Positions 35,585 through 45,181 of a stretch of 64,000 nt of DNA are shown here, one piece after another; position 1 is the stretch's first letter, and every line of letters begins with the position of its first letter. The position numbers and the translations under genes are program-made. Origin of the DNA: Steinernema hermaphroditum (taxonomy: Eukaryota; Nematoda; Chromadorea; Rhabditida; Steinernematidae); contig CM059623.1 in the NCBI GenBank assembly GCA_030435675.1, positions 1,886,012 through 1,950,011 on the forward strand. Reading direction: 5' to 3'. The notes beneath the pieces are model-generated. The model worked only from the letters and a program-made list of their open reading frames with translations. It made no database searches and was not told where the DNA came from.

Positions 35585-36360
35585 CTAAACCAGGCGCACT
35601 GCTAAGATTTGCGGAGCGAAAGTACCTTTGGAATTTGTAGCAAAATTTCGATTCCTCGACACTGATTGTTCGGATGTTTTCTGAAGTACCGTTACTGCCA
35701 AGCCAACTTTCTGCGCCTTTTCTTTCCGGTAGGCTCCTCCAACTGAAAATTCAGTGCTTCGAAATCGATCGACATTTCTTTTTCGCTGCCAGATCCATGA
35801 CAAAAGAATACGGTCAGCACGCAGGTCGGAAAAGTCGTCAGATTCAACCAGTAGTCCAGAAGCTTAGGAAAGAAGGCTGAACTGAGGGGAGCTTTGAGCC
35901 GCAGGAACTTTGGTTTTTTCACGAACTTGAACAAATACTCTGCGACTTCTTCATCGAGCACCTCATCACAATCGATATTGAGACATTGTAGTTTAGGTTT
36001 CATGATCAAAGATTTGAAACTTTCTAAAATGGCGATTCCGCGAAAGACTTCCAACTGTGCTCGACGGGACTTGTAGAGAGAATTACATTTCATCAATACT
36101 AACTGAGTGATTGGGCGTTCCAATAACAGCTTCAGGGCGCAATAGAAATTTTCGAATTGTTGTACTGTCACCGATCGCCTATTAGGCGCACCTCACCCAT
36201 ACATTCGTTAAATGTGCTCCAAACCAGAGATGGGAACGAGTCCGAAAACGAGTCCGGACTCGTTGGTCCGGACTCGAGACTCGAGACTCGGACTCGGACT
36301 CGATGGGTTTTTCGGGATCGAGTCCGGACTCGGACTCGACGAATTCGACGTTATTGTGAT

Positions 36361-37534
36361 GCCGAAGAGGCTGTCCTGTGTAATTCATACAATGCAGCTA
36401 GTTCTGAAGAAGATTGTAACTGATGTGTTGGATGCAGATGGCCGTGTTGACTCCATTTTGCTCTTCGTGCGCAACTTTCGGCATAGTTCAACTTGTATGC
36501 GGGAACTATTGACTAGAAGCGGTCTCACTCTTGTCTTGCCGTCTCGAACGAGGTAGGTAAGATCGCTGTTAATAAGTGTGTATTGTCTTTATAGATGGAA
36601 CTACATCTATTACGTATTCCGTCGGCTCGTTGTCGTGTGGGACAAATTACAAGATGTCTGTTCTTACCTCGAAAGAGAAGCTTTACCTTCGCGGGATCTG
36701 GTTTTCGTAAACAAAGTGCTAGATATTATGAAGCCGTATGAAGAATTCACAAGAAAGATGGAACTTGAAACTGATGTTACAATAAGCCATGTCTTCCCGT
36801 TCATAAAAAGCCAACTTCTGTATTTGGAGGTAAACCCAGTTACGTAATTAACCAATTTAAGCTTGGTGGGAATTTCAGAAGCGGACAAAAGACGAAGTCA
36901 GCATCACTCTTTCACGAGAACTGAAAACAAGGTTCAAATTTGGCACCAGCGAATTTGACGAACGTTACTTGATCAGCACATATCTTGATCCCGTGTATGA
37001 TTTTGCTCTGAATCCACTTGAACAAGCAGAGGTTGAACGAATGATTACTGCTGTCGCTCGAAAACCTATATCAGATGATGTGGAAGAAGTTCAACTAGTT
37101 GACGAAATGTGTACACCATCACAAGATAGAAGCAATGTTCCATCCTTCTGTCGTGATCTGTTGGAAGATGCTGCCAATATGCGTCACGCACTCTCCGGAG
37201 CAGCTTCAGATAAGGATATTCTACGAAAAGAGCTCGATATCTACAGAAAAGAACGCACCAAGTTTGTTGATCAATCTGCACTGGACTTTTGGGCTTCACA
37301 AGAACAGGTAGAGTTGATCATAACGCATTAATCTCATAGTGATTTTAGGTGACGATGATGCCCAAACTGCGCGAAGTGGCACTGAGATTCCTCTCCGTCC
37401 CAGCGAGCAGCGCGTCGTCGGAGAGAACATTCTCTCTTGCAACTATTTTTTTCGACAGGACGTCGAAATAGAGTGTCGGATGGAACTTTACGGACCAGAA
37501 CGTTCTTAGCCATGAACTCCAAGTTCTTATCCAA
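36361..37534 (+). pseudogene. hAT transposase, left copy (truncated)
   Basis: Readable exons 36361-36550, about 36593-36830, 36880-37306 and 37349 onward. Motifs include the CVIHTMQLVL zinc-ligand region, the TRWNYIYYVFRRLV conserved Arg-Trp motif, and the C-terminal dimerisation start REVALRFLSVPASSASSERT. The N-terminal DNA-binding domain and first catalytic region are absent. A one-base T insertion relative to the right arm, after TFSLATIF, shifts the frame and removes the end of the dimerisation domain. Confidence 0.75.
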
Positions 37535-38767
37535 TTGTTGATGCTTTTTAGCCTGCTGTTGTTACTGATTATTACCTGTTTGTTGCCATAAAAGTAAGGA
37601 AATGAGCCGGAAACACTGTCAATCTGCAACTCTTCCGCCAAAATTTGCAATTCAGACTCGTTTTGGACTCGAGTCCGGGAAAATTTTTCGACTCCGGACT
37701 CGGATTCGTTTCTGATTCCCAAACGAGTCCGAGTCCGAGTCCGGACTCGTTTCAAAATTTCTATCGAGTCCGAGTCCGAGTCCGGACTCGTTTCTGATTC
37801 CCAAACGAGTCCGAGTCCGAGTCCGGACTCGTTTCAAAATTTCTATCGAGTCCGAGTCCGAGTCCGGACTCGTTTGCGACTCAGAAACGAATCCGAGTCC
37901 GAGTCCGGACTCGAAAAATTTTCCCGGACTCGAGTCCAAAACGAGTCTGAATTGCAAATTTTGGCGGAAGAGTTGCAGATTGACAGTGTTTCCGGCTCAT
38001 TTCCTTACTTTTATGGCAACAAACAGGTAATAATCAGTAACAACAGCAGGCTAAAAAGCATCAACAATTGGATAAGAACTTGGAGTTCATGGCTAAGAAC
38101 GTTCTGGTCCGTAAAGTTCCATCCGACACTCTATTTCGACGTCCTGTCGAAAAAATAGTTGCAAGAGAGAATGTTCTCTCCGACGACGCGCTGCTCGCTG
38201 GGACGGAGAGGAATCTCAGTGCCACTTCGCGCAGTTTGGGCATCATCGTCACCTAAAATCACTATGAGATTAATGCGTTATGATCAACTCTACCTGTTCT
38301 TGTGAAGCCCAAAAGTCCAGTGCAGATTGATCAACAAACTTGGTGCGTTCTTTTCTGTAGATATCGAGCTCTTTTCGTAGAATATCCTTATCTGAAGCTG
38401 CTCCGGAGAGTGCGTGACGCATATTGGCAGCATCTTCCAACAGATCACGACAGAAGGATGGAACATTGCTTCTATCTTGTGATGGTGTACACATTTCGTC
38501 AACTAGTTGAACTTCTTCCACATCATCTGATATAGGTTTTCGAGCGACAGCAGTAATCATTCGTTCAACCTCTGCTTGTTCAAGTGGATTCAGAGCAAAA
38601 TCATACACGGGATCAAGATATGTGCTGATCAAGTAACGTTCGTCAAATTCGCTGGTGCCAAATTTGAACCTTGTTTTCAGTTCTCGTGAAAGAGTGATGC
38701 TGACTTCGTCTTTTGTCCGCTTCTGAAATTCCCACCAAGCTTAAATTGGTTAATTACGTAACTGGGT
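36834..38767. repeat. Giant inverted repeat within the hAT element
   Basis: Arms of roughly 900 bp mirror each other around about 37800, ending in matching ACCCAGTTACGTAATTAACC sequence on both outer sides. The central loop region holds two units of about 82 bp built from GAGTCCGAGTCCGG motifs. By eye the arms differ by very few bases, one of them a T-run length change. Confidence 0.9.
38061..38720 (-). pseudogene. hAT transposase 3' half, right inverted arm
   Basis: Mirror copy of the left arm. It lacks the upstream exons entirely but keeps the dimerisation domain in frame to its stop, including SSERTFSLATIFSTGRRNRV and TFLAMNSKF. It cannot encode a complete transposase. Confidence 0.75.
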
Positions 38768-39463
38768 CGTTTGGAATTCAGAAACGAGTCCGGACTCGGA
38801 CTCGGACTCGTTTGGAATTCAGAAACGAGTCCGGACTCGGACTCGTTTGGATTTCGGACTCGTTTCCTATCTCTGCTCCAAACTTCGTAAGAAACGCGCT
38901 CTAGATTAAAATGTTACATTCTCCAACCTGTAGTTTCCCGGTGGTGGTGAGCGAGTGTAATTTATATTATAGCCGTTGTCATCGATATAAAATTTTCCAT
39001 ACTGATTGTATCCCCGTTAGTCGTCATAGTCCGTTTCGAAAACGTCGTCCGATTTGACGATATCAGCCCAGCTTCCTCTAAGTGTAGCAAAGCGAGCAAC
39101 ATCTCTCATGGGAGGCGCTTCTGTCTTGATGACGTCCAAGATGATGCCGGTGGAGAGATGGGCGTAGTCGTTCGGCAGATCTTCAGAGTCCATCCTCGCG
39201 GATCTTGGAAATGACTCAAATGGCTCATTGCCTCTTTTTATAGGTGTGTTGGAAGACAACTGCGATGCTTTGTGGTGTTATTCGCACTTCAATAATGATG
39301 CTGTTTGAAAGTGGCTCAGTTCAGGTCGTTGAAACTTCGTTTAAAAAATGTCGCCCTCAGCCCTCATTTTGTACGTGTTCTGAAACCGACCGCTTCTCAA
39401 CGATCATTCCGACCACATTAACGGATCGGTCGGTCCTCTATTTATACAAGGTGTCCCAAAAAG

Positions 39464-42400
39464 CATTCCCCTGTCTGGCGCGGTGGTGAGCGGTCGGGTC
39501 CCTCCGTCGCTCTCATCTAGACAGCAGGGGCTAGACTCAGAAGCATTGGAACCGCAGGGTCTAGTAATGTTCCACCCCCACCCGTTTCCTCGCGTTGTGC
39601 TTGGAACACTCAACGTGCGCCGGATGTCGTCAACGCCGCGCCTCGTCGAGCTGCAGAAGGAGCTGGAGAAGACCAACATTGACGTCGTCGCCCTCACCGA
39701 GCTCAGGTGGAAGAACTTCGGCGCAATGGACCTGAACGACTCGGACTTCTGCTTCTTCTACGCAGGTCCAGAAGACAACACAAGCACTTCGGGTACCGGA
39801 TTCTTCTTGAAGAAACGACTGAAGCGCCACGTCCGACAGTTCCGCCAAGTCTCCGCGAGTATCTCCCACCTGGATCTGCAGTTTGAAGACCAAGTTCTGC
39901 GCCTCTACTCCGTGTATGCGCCAGCGACGGGATCCAGAGGAAGCGACGACAACGAAGAAGATGAGGCCGAAGAAGAAGATGACTACGAAGCTTTCCTGGA
40001 AGAAATCCGGGCAGAACTGCGCCACGTTGGTATGCCGATAGGAGTCGACAGGGGTGCCAACGTTGGTGGATCGGGGGAATCCAATCGACGGATAATCCCT
40101 GTTCTGCTCGGAGATATGAACGCGAAGATGGGCCGAAGAACAGAAGAAGACGAAGAAGCAGTCGGCAACCACGGCTACGGCGAACGGAATCGACGCGGGC
40201 AACTTCTGGTCGATCTCTGCGAAGATTTTCGACTCCGGTCGGTCAACTCCTACTTCAAGAGCCGACCAGGACGCAAATGGACATGGATTTCGCCGAACGG
40301 AAGATCCAAGAATTGCATTGACTACATTCTGGCTCCGAGATGCATCCAGTTCCGAAATTCAAACGTCCTGGGATCTTTCAACGCAGGCTCAGACCACCGG
40401 ATTCTTCGAGCGACGATCCAACCTCCGACACCGAGGCTCTGGAGAGAAGATCAGCCATCCATGAAGAAGAAAAGACTGAATCGGGAGCTCTTCAAGATGG
40501 CAGTCGCCCTCAACCCGCCGAGGATCAACACGGAATCGCAGGAAGGATATACTCAGCTCACCGAGTATGTTCACGAAGCCGCTCGGTTTGCCGAAGAAGA
40601 TGAAGAAAAGAAGAACCGACTCAGCTCAAGAACCACCGATCTCCTGCGACAGAGACACGTACTTCGAAGACGACAAGTCACCAGCGACGACCGAATCGCC
40701 CTCACGGAGATGAACAAGCTGATCCGTCGTGAGGTGCGAAACGATCTCAACGAACATCATCGACGCCTAGTTGAAGAAGCCGTGACGAATTGCAAGGGAC
40801 TGAGGAAGGTTCGAGGAGAAGTTGCGACCGGCAGAAGACGGATAGCTCAGCTGCGTGACAAGGACGGAAACCTCTGCTCGACGAAGACACAGATACACCA
40901 GGCCGTCAAGAACTTCTACGAAGAACTGTACGCCTCCACTGTGAACGTCGAATACGAAGCCTCCGAAGAGCCTGAGAGATGTCCAGAAATCTTGCCGGGG
41001 GAAGTCGAAGAAGCGATGAGAAAAATGAAGACTGGAAGAAGCCCAGGGAGGGATAAGGTTACGGTTGAAATGCTGAAACTTGCAAAAGACAGTATTCTCG
41101 GCCCTCTGACTGGAATCCTGAACTGGTGCCTTAGAAACTGTGCGGTTCCCGAGAAGATGGCAGATGCGTCCACGATCTTACTGTTCAAGAAGGGTGATCC
41201 GATGCTGCTGAAGAACTACAGACCGATCTCCTTACTCTCCGCTGTGTATAAGATCCTGACCAAGGTGATTGTCACACGGATTGAGCGGATTTTGGATGCT
41301 GAGCAGCCGGAGGAGCAAGCGGGATTCCGAAGAAACTACTCCACCATCGACCACCTTCAAGCAGTCAATCTTCTGCTGGAGAAGACGCGCGAGTATCGGA
41401 TCCCAATCTTCATTGCATTTGTTGACTTTGAGAAGGCGTTCGACTCCGTGGAAATCAACGCTGTTTGGAACGCGATCAAACGACAAGGAGTTCCGGCCGC
41501 GATTATCAACCTGCTCCGGAAGATCTACGCAGAAGCCTCGTCCTACGTCCAACTTGGCGAAGAACGTGTGCGAATCAAGATCCAGAGAGGAGTCCGTCAA
41601 GGAGACACCATAAGCCCGAAACTCTTCACGGCGACACTCGAAGACGTCTTCAGAGAACTCGACTGGGATGACTTCGGGATCAACATCAATGGTACGAAGC
41701 TCTCCAATCTTCGATTTGCAGACGATATCGCGCTGATCGCCAACACGGAAGAAGAACTGCAACAGATGGTGACCGAACTAGATGACGCGTCCCGAAGAAG
41801 TGGCCTGAAGATCAACCGGGAGAAGACAAAAATTCTGGCCACACACGAAGCGTCGATTTTGCTGAACGGAGAAGAAATTGAGCAAGTTGAAGCCTTCATC
41901 TACCTCGGACAAGAAGTCAGACTGAAGAGAGACCACTCCAAGGAGATCACCAGAAGAATCCAGAGCGGATGGAATGTATTCAGGCGATACAAGGACTTCC
42001 TGACCTCCAGAAGCGTCCTGATGCGATGGAAACGAAGGCTCTTCAACCAGTGCGTCCTCCCCGCCATGCTCTACGGCGCCGAAACTTGGTCGCCCACGAT
42101 GTCAGCACGGAAGAAACTCTCGACCGCTCAACGACGGATGGAGCGGAGAATGGCCGGAGTCCGTCTGCTAGACAGAAAGAGCAACGAGTGGCTCCGATGC
42201 GTGACCAAGGTAAAGGATATCGACGAAGCTGCAAGAAGACGAAAATGGAATTTCGCCTGGAAGATGGCGAATGGAAGCCCGGAAAACTGGTCCAACCGAC
42301 TAGAGGAATGGCGCCCACCCGTGAAGAGGCCTCTTGGACGACCACGGACCCGATGGTGCGATGAATTTACGAAGAAACTCGGCAGCAGACGATGGCGACA

Positions 42401-42491
42401 CCGAGCGCAAGAAGAAGCCAGGCAGTTGTGGCTAAATTTGGGGTGCGACAACATGTAATATGTTTGATATCGCAAATAAATTCGTAAATTC
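39464..42491 (+). mobile_element. Full-length RTE-type LINE
   Basis: An 11-bp direct repeat GTCCCAAAAAG flanks the element (39453-39463 and 42492-42502), consistent with target-primed insertion. About 3.03 kb long, with one large ORF, a very short 5' leader and a short 3' tail ending near AAATTC. One ORF with APE-type endonuclease plus reverse transcriptase and no gag-like ORF1 is the RTE-clade layout. Confidence 0.88.
39567..42458 (+). CDS. LINE endonuclease-reverse transcriptase, 963 residues
   Basis: I use the first ATG (MFHPHPFPRVVLGTLNVRRM); the frame is open upstream to 39483. Residues about 10-260 form the endonuclease/exonuclease/phosphatase domain with LTELRW (catalytic Glu), LLGDMNAKMG and the SDHRIL histidine. 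The reverse transcriptase follows: SPGRDKVTVEML, LLKNYRPISLLS, FVDFEKAFDSVE, GVRQGDTISPKLF and the catalytic FADDIALIA. The C-terminus has the usual RTE LGRPRTRWCDEF motif. No stop or frameshift interrupts it, so the copy may be young and possibly competent. Confidence 0.92.
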   Translation: MFHPHPFPRVVLGTLNVRRMSSTPRLVELQKELEKTNIDVVALTELRWKNFGAMDLNDSDFCFFYAGPEDNTSTSGTGFFLKKRLKRHVRQFRQVSASISHLDLQFEDQVLRLYSVYAPATGSRGSDDNEEDEAEEEDDYEAFLEEIRAELRHVGMPIGVDRGANVGGSGESNRRIIPVLLGDMNAKMGRRTEEDEEAVGNHGYGERNRRGQLLVDLCEDFRLRSVNSYFKSRPGRKWTWISPNGRSKNCIDYILAPRCIQFRNSNVLGSFNAGSDHRILRATIQPPTPRLWREDQPSMKKKRLNRELFKMAVALNPPRINTESQEGYTQLTEYVHEAARFAEEDEEKKNRLSSRTTDLLRQRHVLRRRQVTSDDRIALTEMNKLIRREVRNDLNEHHRRLVEEAVTNCKGLRKVRGEVATGRRRIAQLRDKDGNLCSTKTQIHQAVKNFYEELYASTVNVEYEASEEPERCPEILPGEVEEAMRKMKTGRSPGRDKVTVEMLKLAKDSILGPLTGILNWCLRNCAVPEKMADASTILLFKKGDPMLLKNYRPISLLSAVYKILTKVIVTRIERILDAEQPEEQAGFRRNYSTIDHLQAVNLLLEKTREYRIPIFIAFVDFEKAFDSVEINAVWNAIKRQGVPAAIINLLRKIYAEASSYVQLGEERVRIKIQRGVRQGDTISPKLFTATLEDVFRELDWDDFGININGTKLSNLRFADDIALIANTEEELQQMVTELDDASRRSGLKINREKTKILATHEASILLNGEEIEQVEAFIYLGQEVRLKRDHSKEITRRIQSGWNVFRRYKDFLTSRSVLMRWKRRLFNQCVLPAMLYGAETWSPTMSARKKLSTAQRRMERRMAGVRLLDRKSNEWLRCVTKVKDIDEAARRRKWNFAWKMANGSPENWSNRLEEWRPPVKRPLGRPRTRWCDEFTKKLGSRRWRHRAQEEARQLWLNLGCDNM

Positions 42492-42502
42492 GTCCCAAAA
42501 AG

Positions 42503-42902
42503 GACACTTGTAGTGTGTAGCAGACGTCTAGAAAACCATTCAGAGATTTGAATCGTAAGGCCGGTCGGTTTCTCTTGTTTTTCACCTCTTTTCGTTTTCG
42601 ACCGACTTAAGTTAAGCCTGGATCTGAAACCCAATCAGAAAAATAAATATGGCACCCGCTGCCCTCGTCCGCAGCCTAAATACTCCTCCAGAATGCACTT
42701 TGCAAATACTGAGGTAATGCCGAATTGTCCGGCCCCACTGCTCCCCGGTGTCACGTTTCTAAGGATGATCTCTACATCTCCGAGAAATAAACCAATCGAT
42801 ACGAGATGTGCGAATTGGTCCGTGCACGTTCTAGGTGCAATTTCTTGTCACATCCCTTCCGACACACTCCATAATGCAGTTCAGTCGTGAGAGAACCAGA
42901 GA
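42503..42902. other. Spacer between LINE and F-box-like gene
   Basis: Presumed promoter region of the gene at 42903; nothing specific was recognised. Confidence 0.4.
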
Positions 42903-43784
42903 ATGGACACTATTCCCTGCGTCTTCATCGACGCCGTCCTGTCACTTCAATTTTCGGACGTCTCCAATTTTGAAAAACTCCAATCGAAACTATGGGCCGA
43001 TTCTGCAAAGAATCAATCTGCTCGTAATGTTCTCAAATTGGAGATTTTAGCCGAAGTTTGCGGTGAGGAATGCTATTATCGTCTGATATCGTCTTCCGAA
43101 GAGACGCTCACGTTGGACGAAGTCCAAAAATTGAAATACAAAAGAGGAACTGAACTGAAGATAGTACGTAGAGGAGAAGAATGGAATGGAACGTGCTACC
43201 CTGCCGGCATTCAGCACTTCATTAGAAACGTCGCCTTTCCACTGGGAGTAAGTCGATTTCAACTGGACACGATTTACGAGCAGAAGCTGTTCGACGCGAT
43301 CCTCATAGAACTGCTCATGTCGGGCTATATTTTCTCGGAGTTCCACCTCAATGTGCACGACGACTATATCTGCATGGAAGGCAGAGATCTCATCCTTTAT
43401 CTTCTTGACCATCACATCAAATCGAAGCTTCTCACTAAATGGATTCTGCCCAGGCTCCTTCCCGAGCATTTCTATTGTGATCGGTTCCACGAGCTATTTA
43501 CTGAATTGGTTTTTCAACGACAGCTGAGATGTCTCGACGTCTACCATCTGGATTTTTCGCTTGAAGTAGTGGAGGCTTTACTCAGAAGTTGGGAAAAGAA
43601 CCCGTGGCCTTTGAATTGTAGTAGAACAGTGAATCATTTCACACAAATGGACTTTTCAAGGAACGGATTTGTGAACGAAATGGGGTTGGGGCAAAGTTGG
43701 TTTTTCAAGAAAACCGATGCAGTCTCCAAAAGCGAATTGAAGGCGAACTTACACGACGGGTTTTTGACTTTCTTCACAAGTTAG
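42903..43784 (+). CDS. F-box-like single-exon protein, 293 residues
   Basis: Starts MDTIPCVFIDAVLSLQFSDV, like the genes at 10.7 and 19.4 kb. Shared with the 19.4 kb gene are the YPAGIQHFIRNVAFPLGVS block, the FTELVFQRQL block and LLRSWEKNP near the end. It is a leucine-rich body without membrane segments. A probable adaptor-type intracellular protein, by analogy only. It lies directly 3' of the LINE insertion, which may have displaced part of its original upstream region. Confidence 0.75.
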   Translation: MDTIPCVFIDAVLSLQFSDVSNFEKLQSKLWADSAKNQSARNVLKLEILAEVCGEECYYRLISSSEETLTLDEVQKLKYKRGTELKIVRRGEEWNGTCYPAGIQHFIRNVAFPLGVSRFQLDTIYEQKLFDAILIELLMSGYIFSEFHLNVHDDYICMEGRDLILYLLDHHIKSKLLTKWILPRLLPEHFYCDRFHELFTELVFQRQLRCLDVYHLDFSLEVVEALLRSWEKNPWPLNCSRTVNHFTQMDFSRNGFVNEMGLGQSWFFKKTDAVSKSELKANLHDGFLTFFTS

Positions 43785-44204
43785 TTATGGAATGCAATGT
43801 GAGTATCATTTTGAGTGTAATTGCTTGCGATGTTTGTAATCATCGATAAAGTCGTGTAAAACGCGTTGCTTTCAGGCCACTGAGCGTATCTGTAGTGTAA
43901 TTTTCAAATCCATCAAGTCTTGTTTCATCTCTGCGAAGTCTTGGATCTCGGTCTTGAGCGCAATTATGTTGTCCAACGTCCGGGGTTGTCTCTGTATGAG
44001 CCTAAGTTCATTTCGATCTGTATCAAAATCAATGCTTTTCAAGATAGAATATCTCAACACGTGACAACTAGTCTCTATGCTCAGTACAACATAAAACACA
44101 TCAAAAAATAAAAAATTGCCGTCTGGGCCGTCTATCTATCTCTATGACAGCCCGAATTTGAGACGTTGCTACGTCTGATAGCATCGAGACACTATCATTC
44201 GACT
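43785..44204. promoter_or_regulatory. 5' flank shared by the C-type lectin paralogues
   Basis: The 130 bp before the copy B start contains ACTAGTCTCTATGCTCAGTA and ACATAAAACAC, then a GCCGTCT-rich stretch and GAGACGTTGCTACGTCTGAT. Copy C (about 46255-46395) has matching motifs, and copy A has the reverse complement at about 3190-3340. The conserved block probably holds the core promoter and 5' UTR. The minus-strand frame 43872-44099 is not supported as a gene. Confidence 0.55.
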
Positions 44205-45181
44205 ATGTTTCGTCTTCGCAATCTCCTTCTTTTGGCGCTTCTCCATGAGTGTATTACCGGAGAATTTGGATATATCCGCAAATTTCCTGCTGGAATCACC
44301 GTTGTTGGGACGGCTGTGAAGATGATGGCTGCGGAGAAGGTCCTGGACTGTGCTGAAACGTGGTTCAACGACTCACTTGTGGCTATCAGCTACAACACGA
44401 CGGATCAGACGTGCGAAGGGTTCAGTAAGGTGACAGGGACCCAGAATGAAGAGAGAACTATGATATCCTATCTGTTCACTAAATCAAATGATGATGTATG
44501 TTCGATCGACGTGTCCGAGGACTTCAACAAGATCGGTAAGAGGCATCTTGATGTATTTCTACTGATTTTCAGCCACCTGTCGAGATGGATGGTTCAAGCT
44601 CATCATCAACGGCACCGCTTACTGTTATTTCGTGCTTAAAAAACCTGAATATGAGGCAAGCCTTTACAGTAGACCCTTTCATTTCCCTCTCCCAGAAAGT
44701 GATATCGTCAATGCACGACATTGTTTTCGCCTGCAAGAAGCTCTACCCGTTCTCCGACTCCGCGTCCATCCATAGCGCTGAAGAAGAAGAGGCCTTGAGT
44801 ATTCATTTGAAGAATCCATCTAATGAACTGTACATTAAATTTCAGTAACAAGCCCAACACTTCTTTCAATCCTGAATCCAATGAATCTCGGCGAAGTAGG
44901 AATCGGAATGCATCTGACTCCCGATAACTACAAGAACTACAAGGACAGCACGAAGTGGGTCTGGGCGGACAAGTCGCCAGTGACCTACGTTAACTGGAAT
45001 AGGGCTTACGGATGTCCATACTGCAGTAGGTCAAATACAGTCTGCGCGTATGTTGTTATGATGACCGATCGCGACAGTAAGTGTCGGTTGTTACCCATTT
45101 ACAATTTGTTATTCTTTAGAATGGTACCAGTGTGACATTTCATGGAGAAGACCTATGCTCTGCAAATACCAGCTGGAGTGA
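44205..45181 (+). CDS. Secreted C-type lectin-like protein (copy B)
   Basis: Five exons: 44205-44535, 44573-44655, 44696-44798, 44846-45076 and 45120-45181, total 810 nt and 269 residues. Signal peptide MFRLRNLLLLALLHECITGE, N-terminal cysteine module (VLDCAETWFNDSLVAISYN), then the lectin-like domain with FACKKLYPFSDSASIHSAEE, WVWADKSPVTYVNW and the final KWYQCDISWRRPMLC strand. The second intron (44656-44695) starts GCAAGC, a GC-AG intron; copy C has GTAAGC at the same place. Ligand and tissue unknown. Confidence 0.87.

Larger units (their letters stand above)
36225..38875. mobile_element. hAT transposon, rearranged into a palindrome
   Basis: Ends read CAGAGATGGGAACGAGTCCG on the left and CAGAGATAGGAAACGAGTCC on the right (reverse complement), flanked by the perfect 8-bp duplication CTCCAAAC (36217-36224 and 38876-38883), diagnostic for hAT elements. 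The left third holds the 5' half of a transposase relic. From 36834 to 38767 the element is a near-perfect inverted repeat with arms of roughly 900 bp, each carrying the 3' half of the transposase, separated by tandem GAGTCCGAGTCCGGACTCG blocks. Because one target duplication surrounds everything, the palindromic form itself probably transposed. Confidence 0.88.
35585..39259 (-). pseudogene. Decayed F-box-like gene split by a hAT insertion
   Basis: The 5' part lies at about 38884-39259 (MSSNTPIKRGNEPFESF..., then LSTGIILDVIKTEAPP) and the 3' part at 35692-36216 (VTVQQFENFYCALKLLLERP and downstream). If the hAT element and one target-site copy are set aside, both parts are in the same reading frame. 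Several in-frame stops lie near the junction and one follows FETDYDD, so the gene was probably already dead; an unrecognised intron is the alternative. The fold and leucine-rich style match the F-box-like family of the window. Confidence 0.5.

Noticed and set aside
36157..36423. Frames rich in Arg-Thr and Glu-Ser at the ends of the hAT element
   Set aside because: They result from the GAGTCCGGACTCG repeats and are open on both strands.
39630..42634. Large antisense frames over the LINE and the LTR element
   Set aside because: They mirror strongly biased coding sequence on the plus strand and have no family match.
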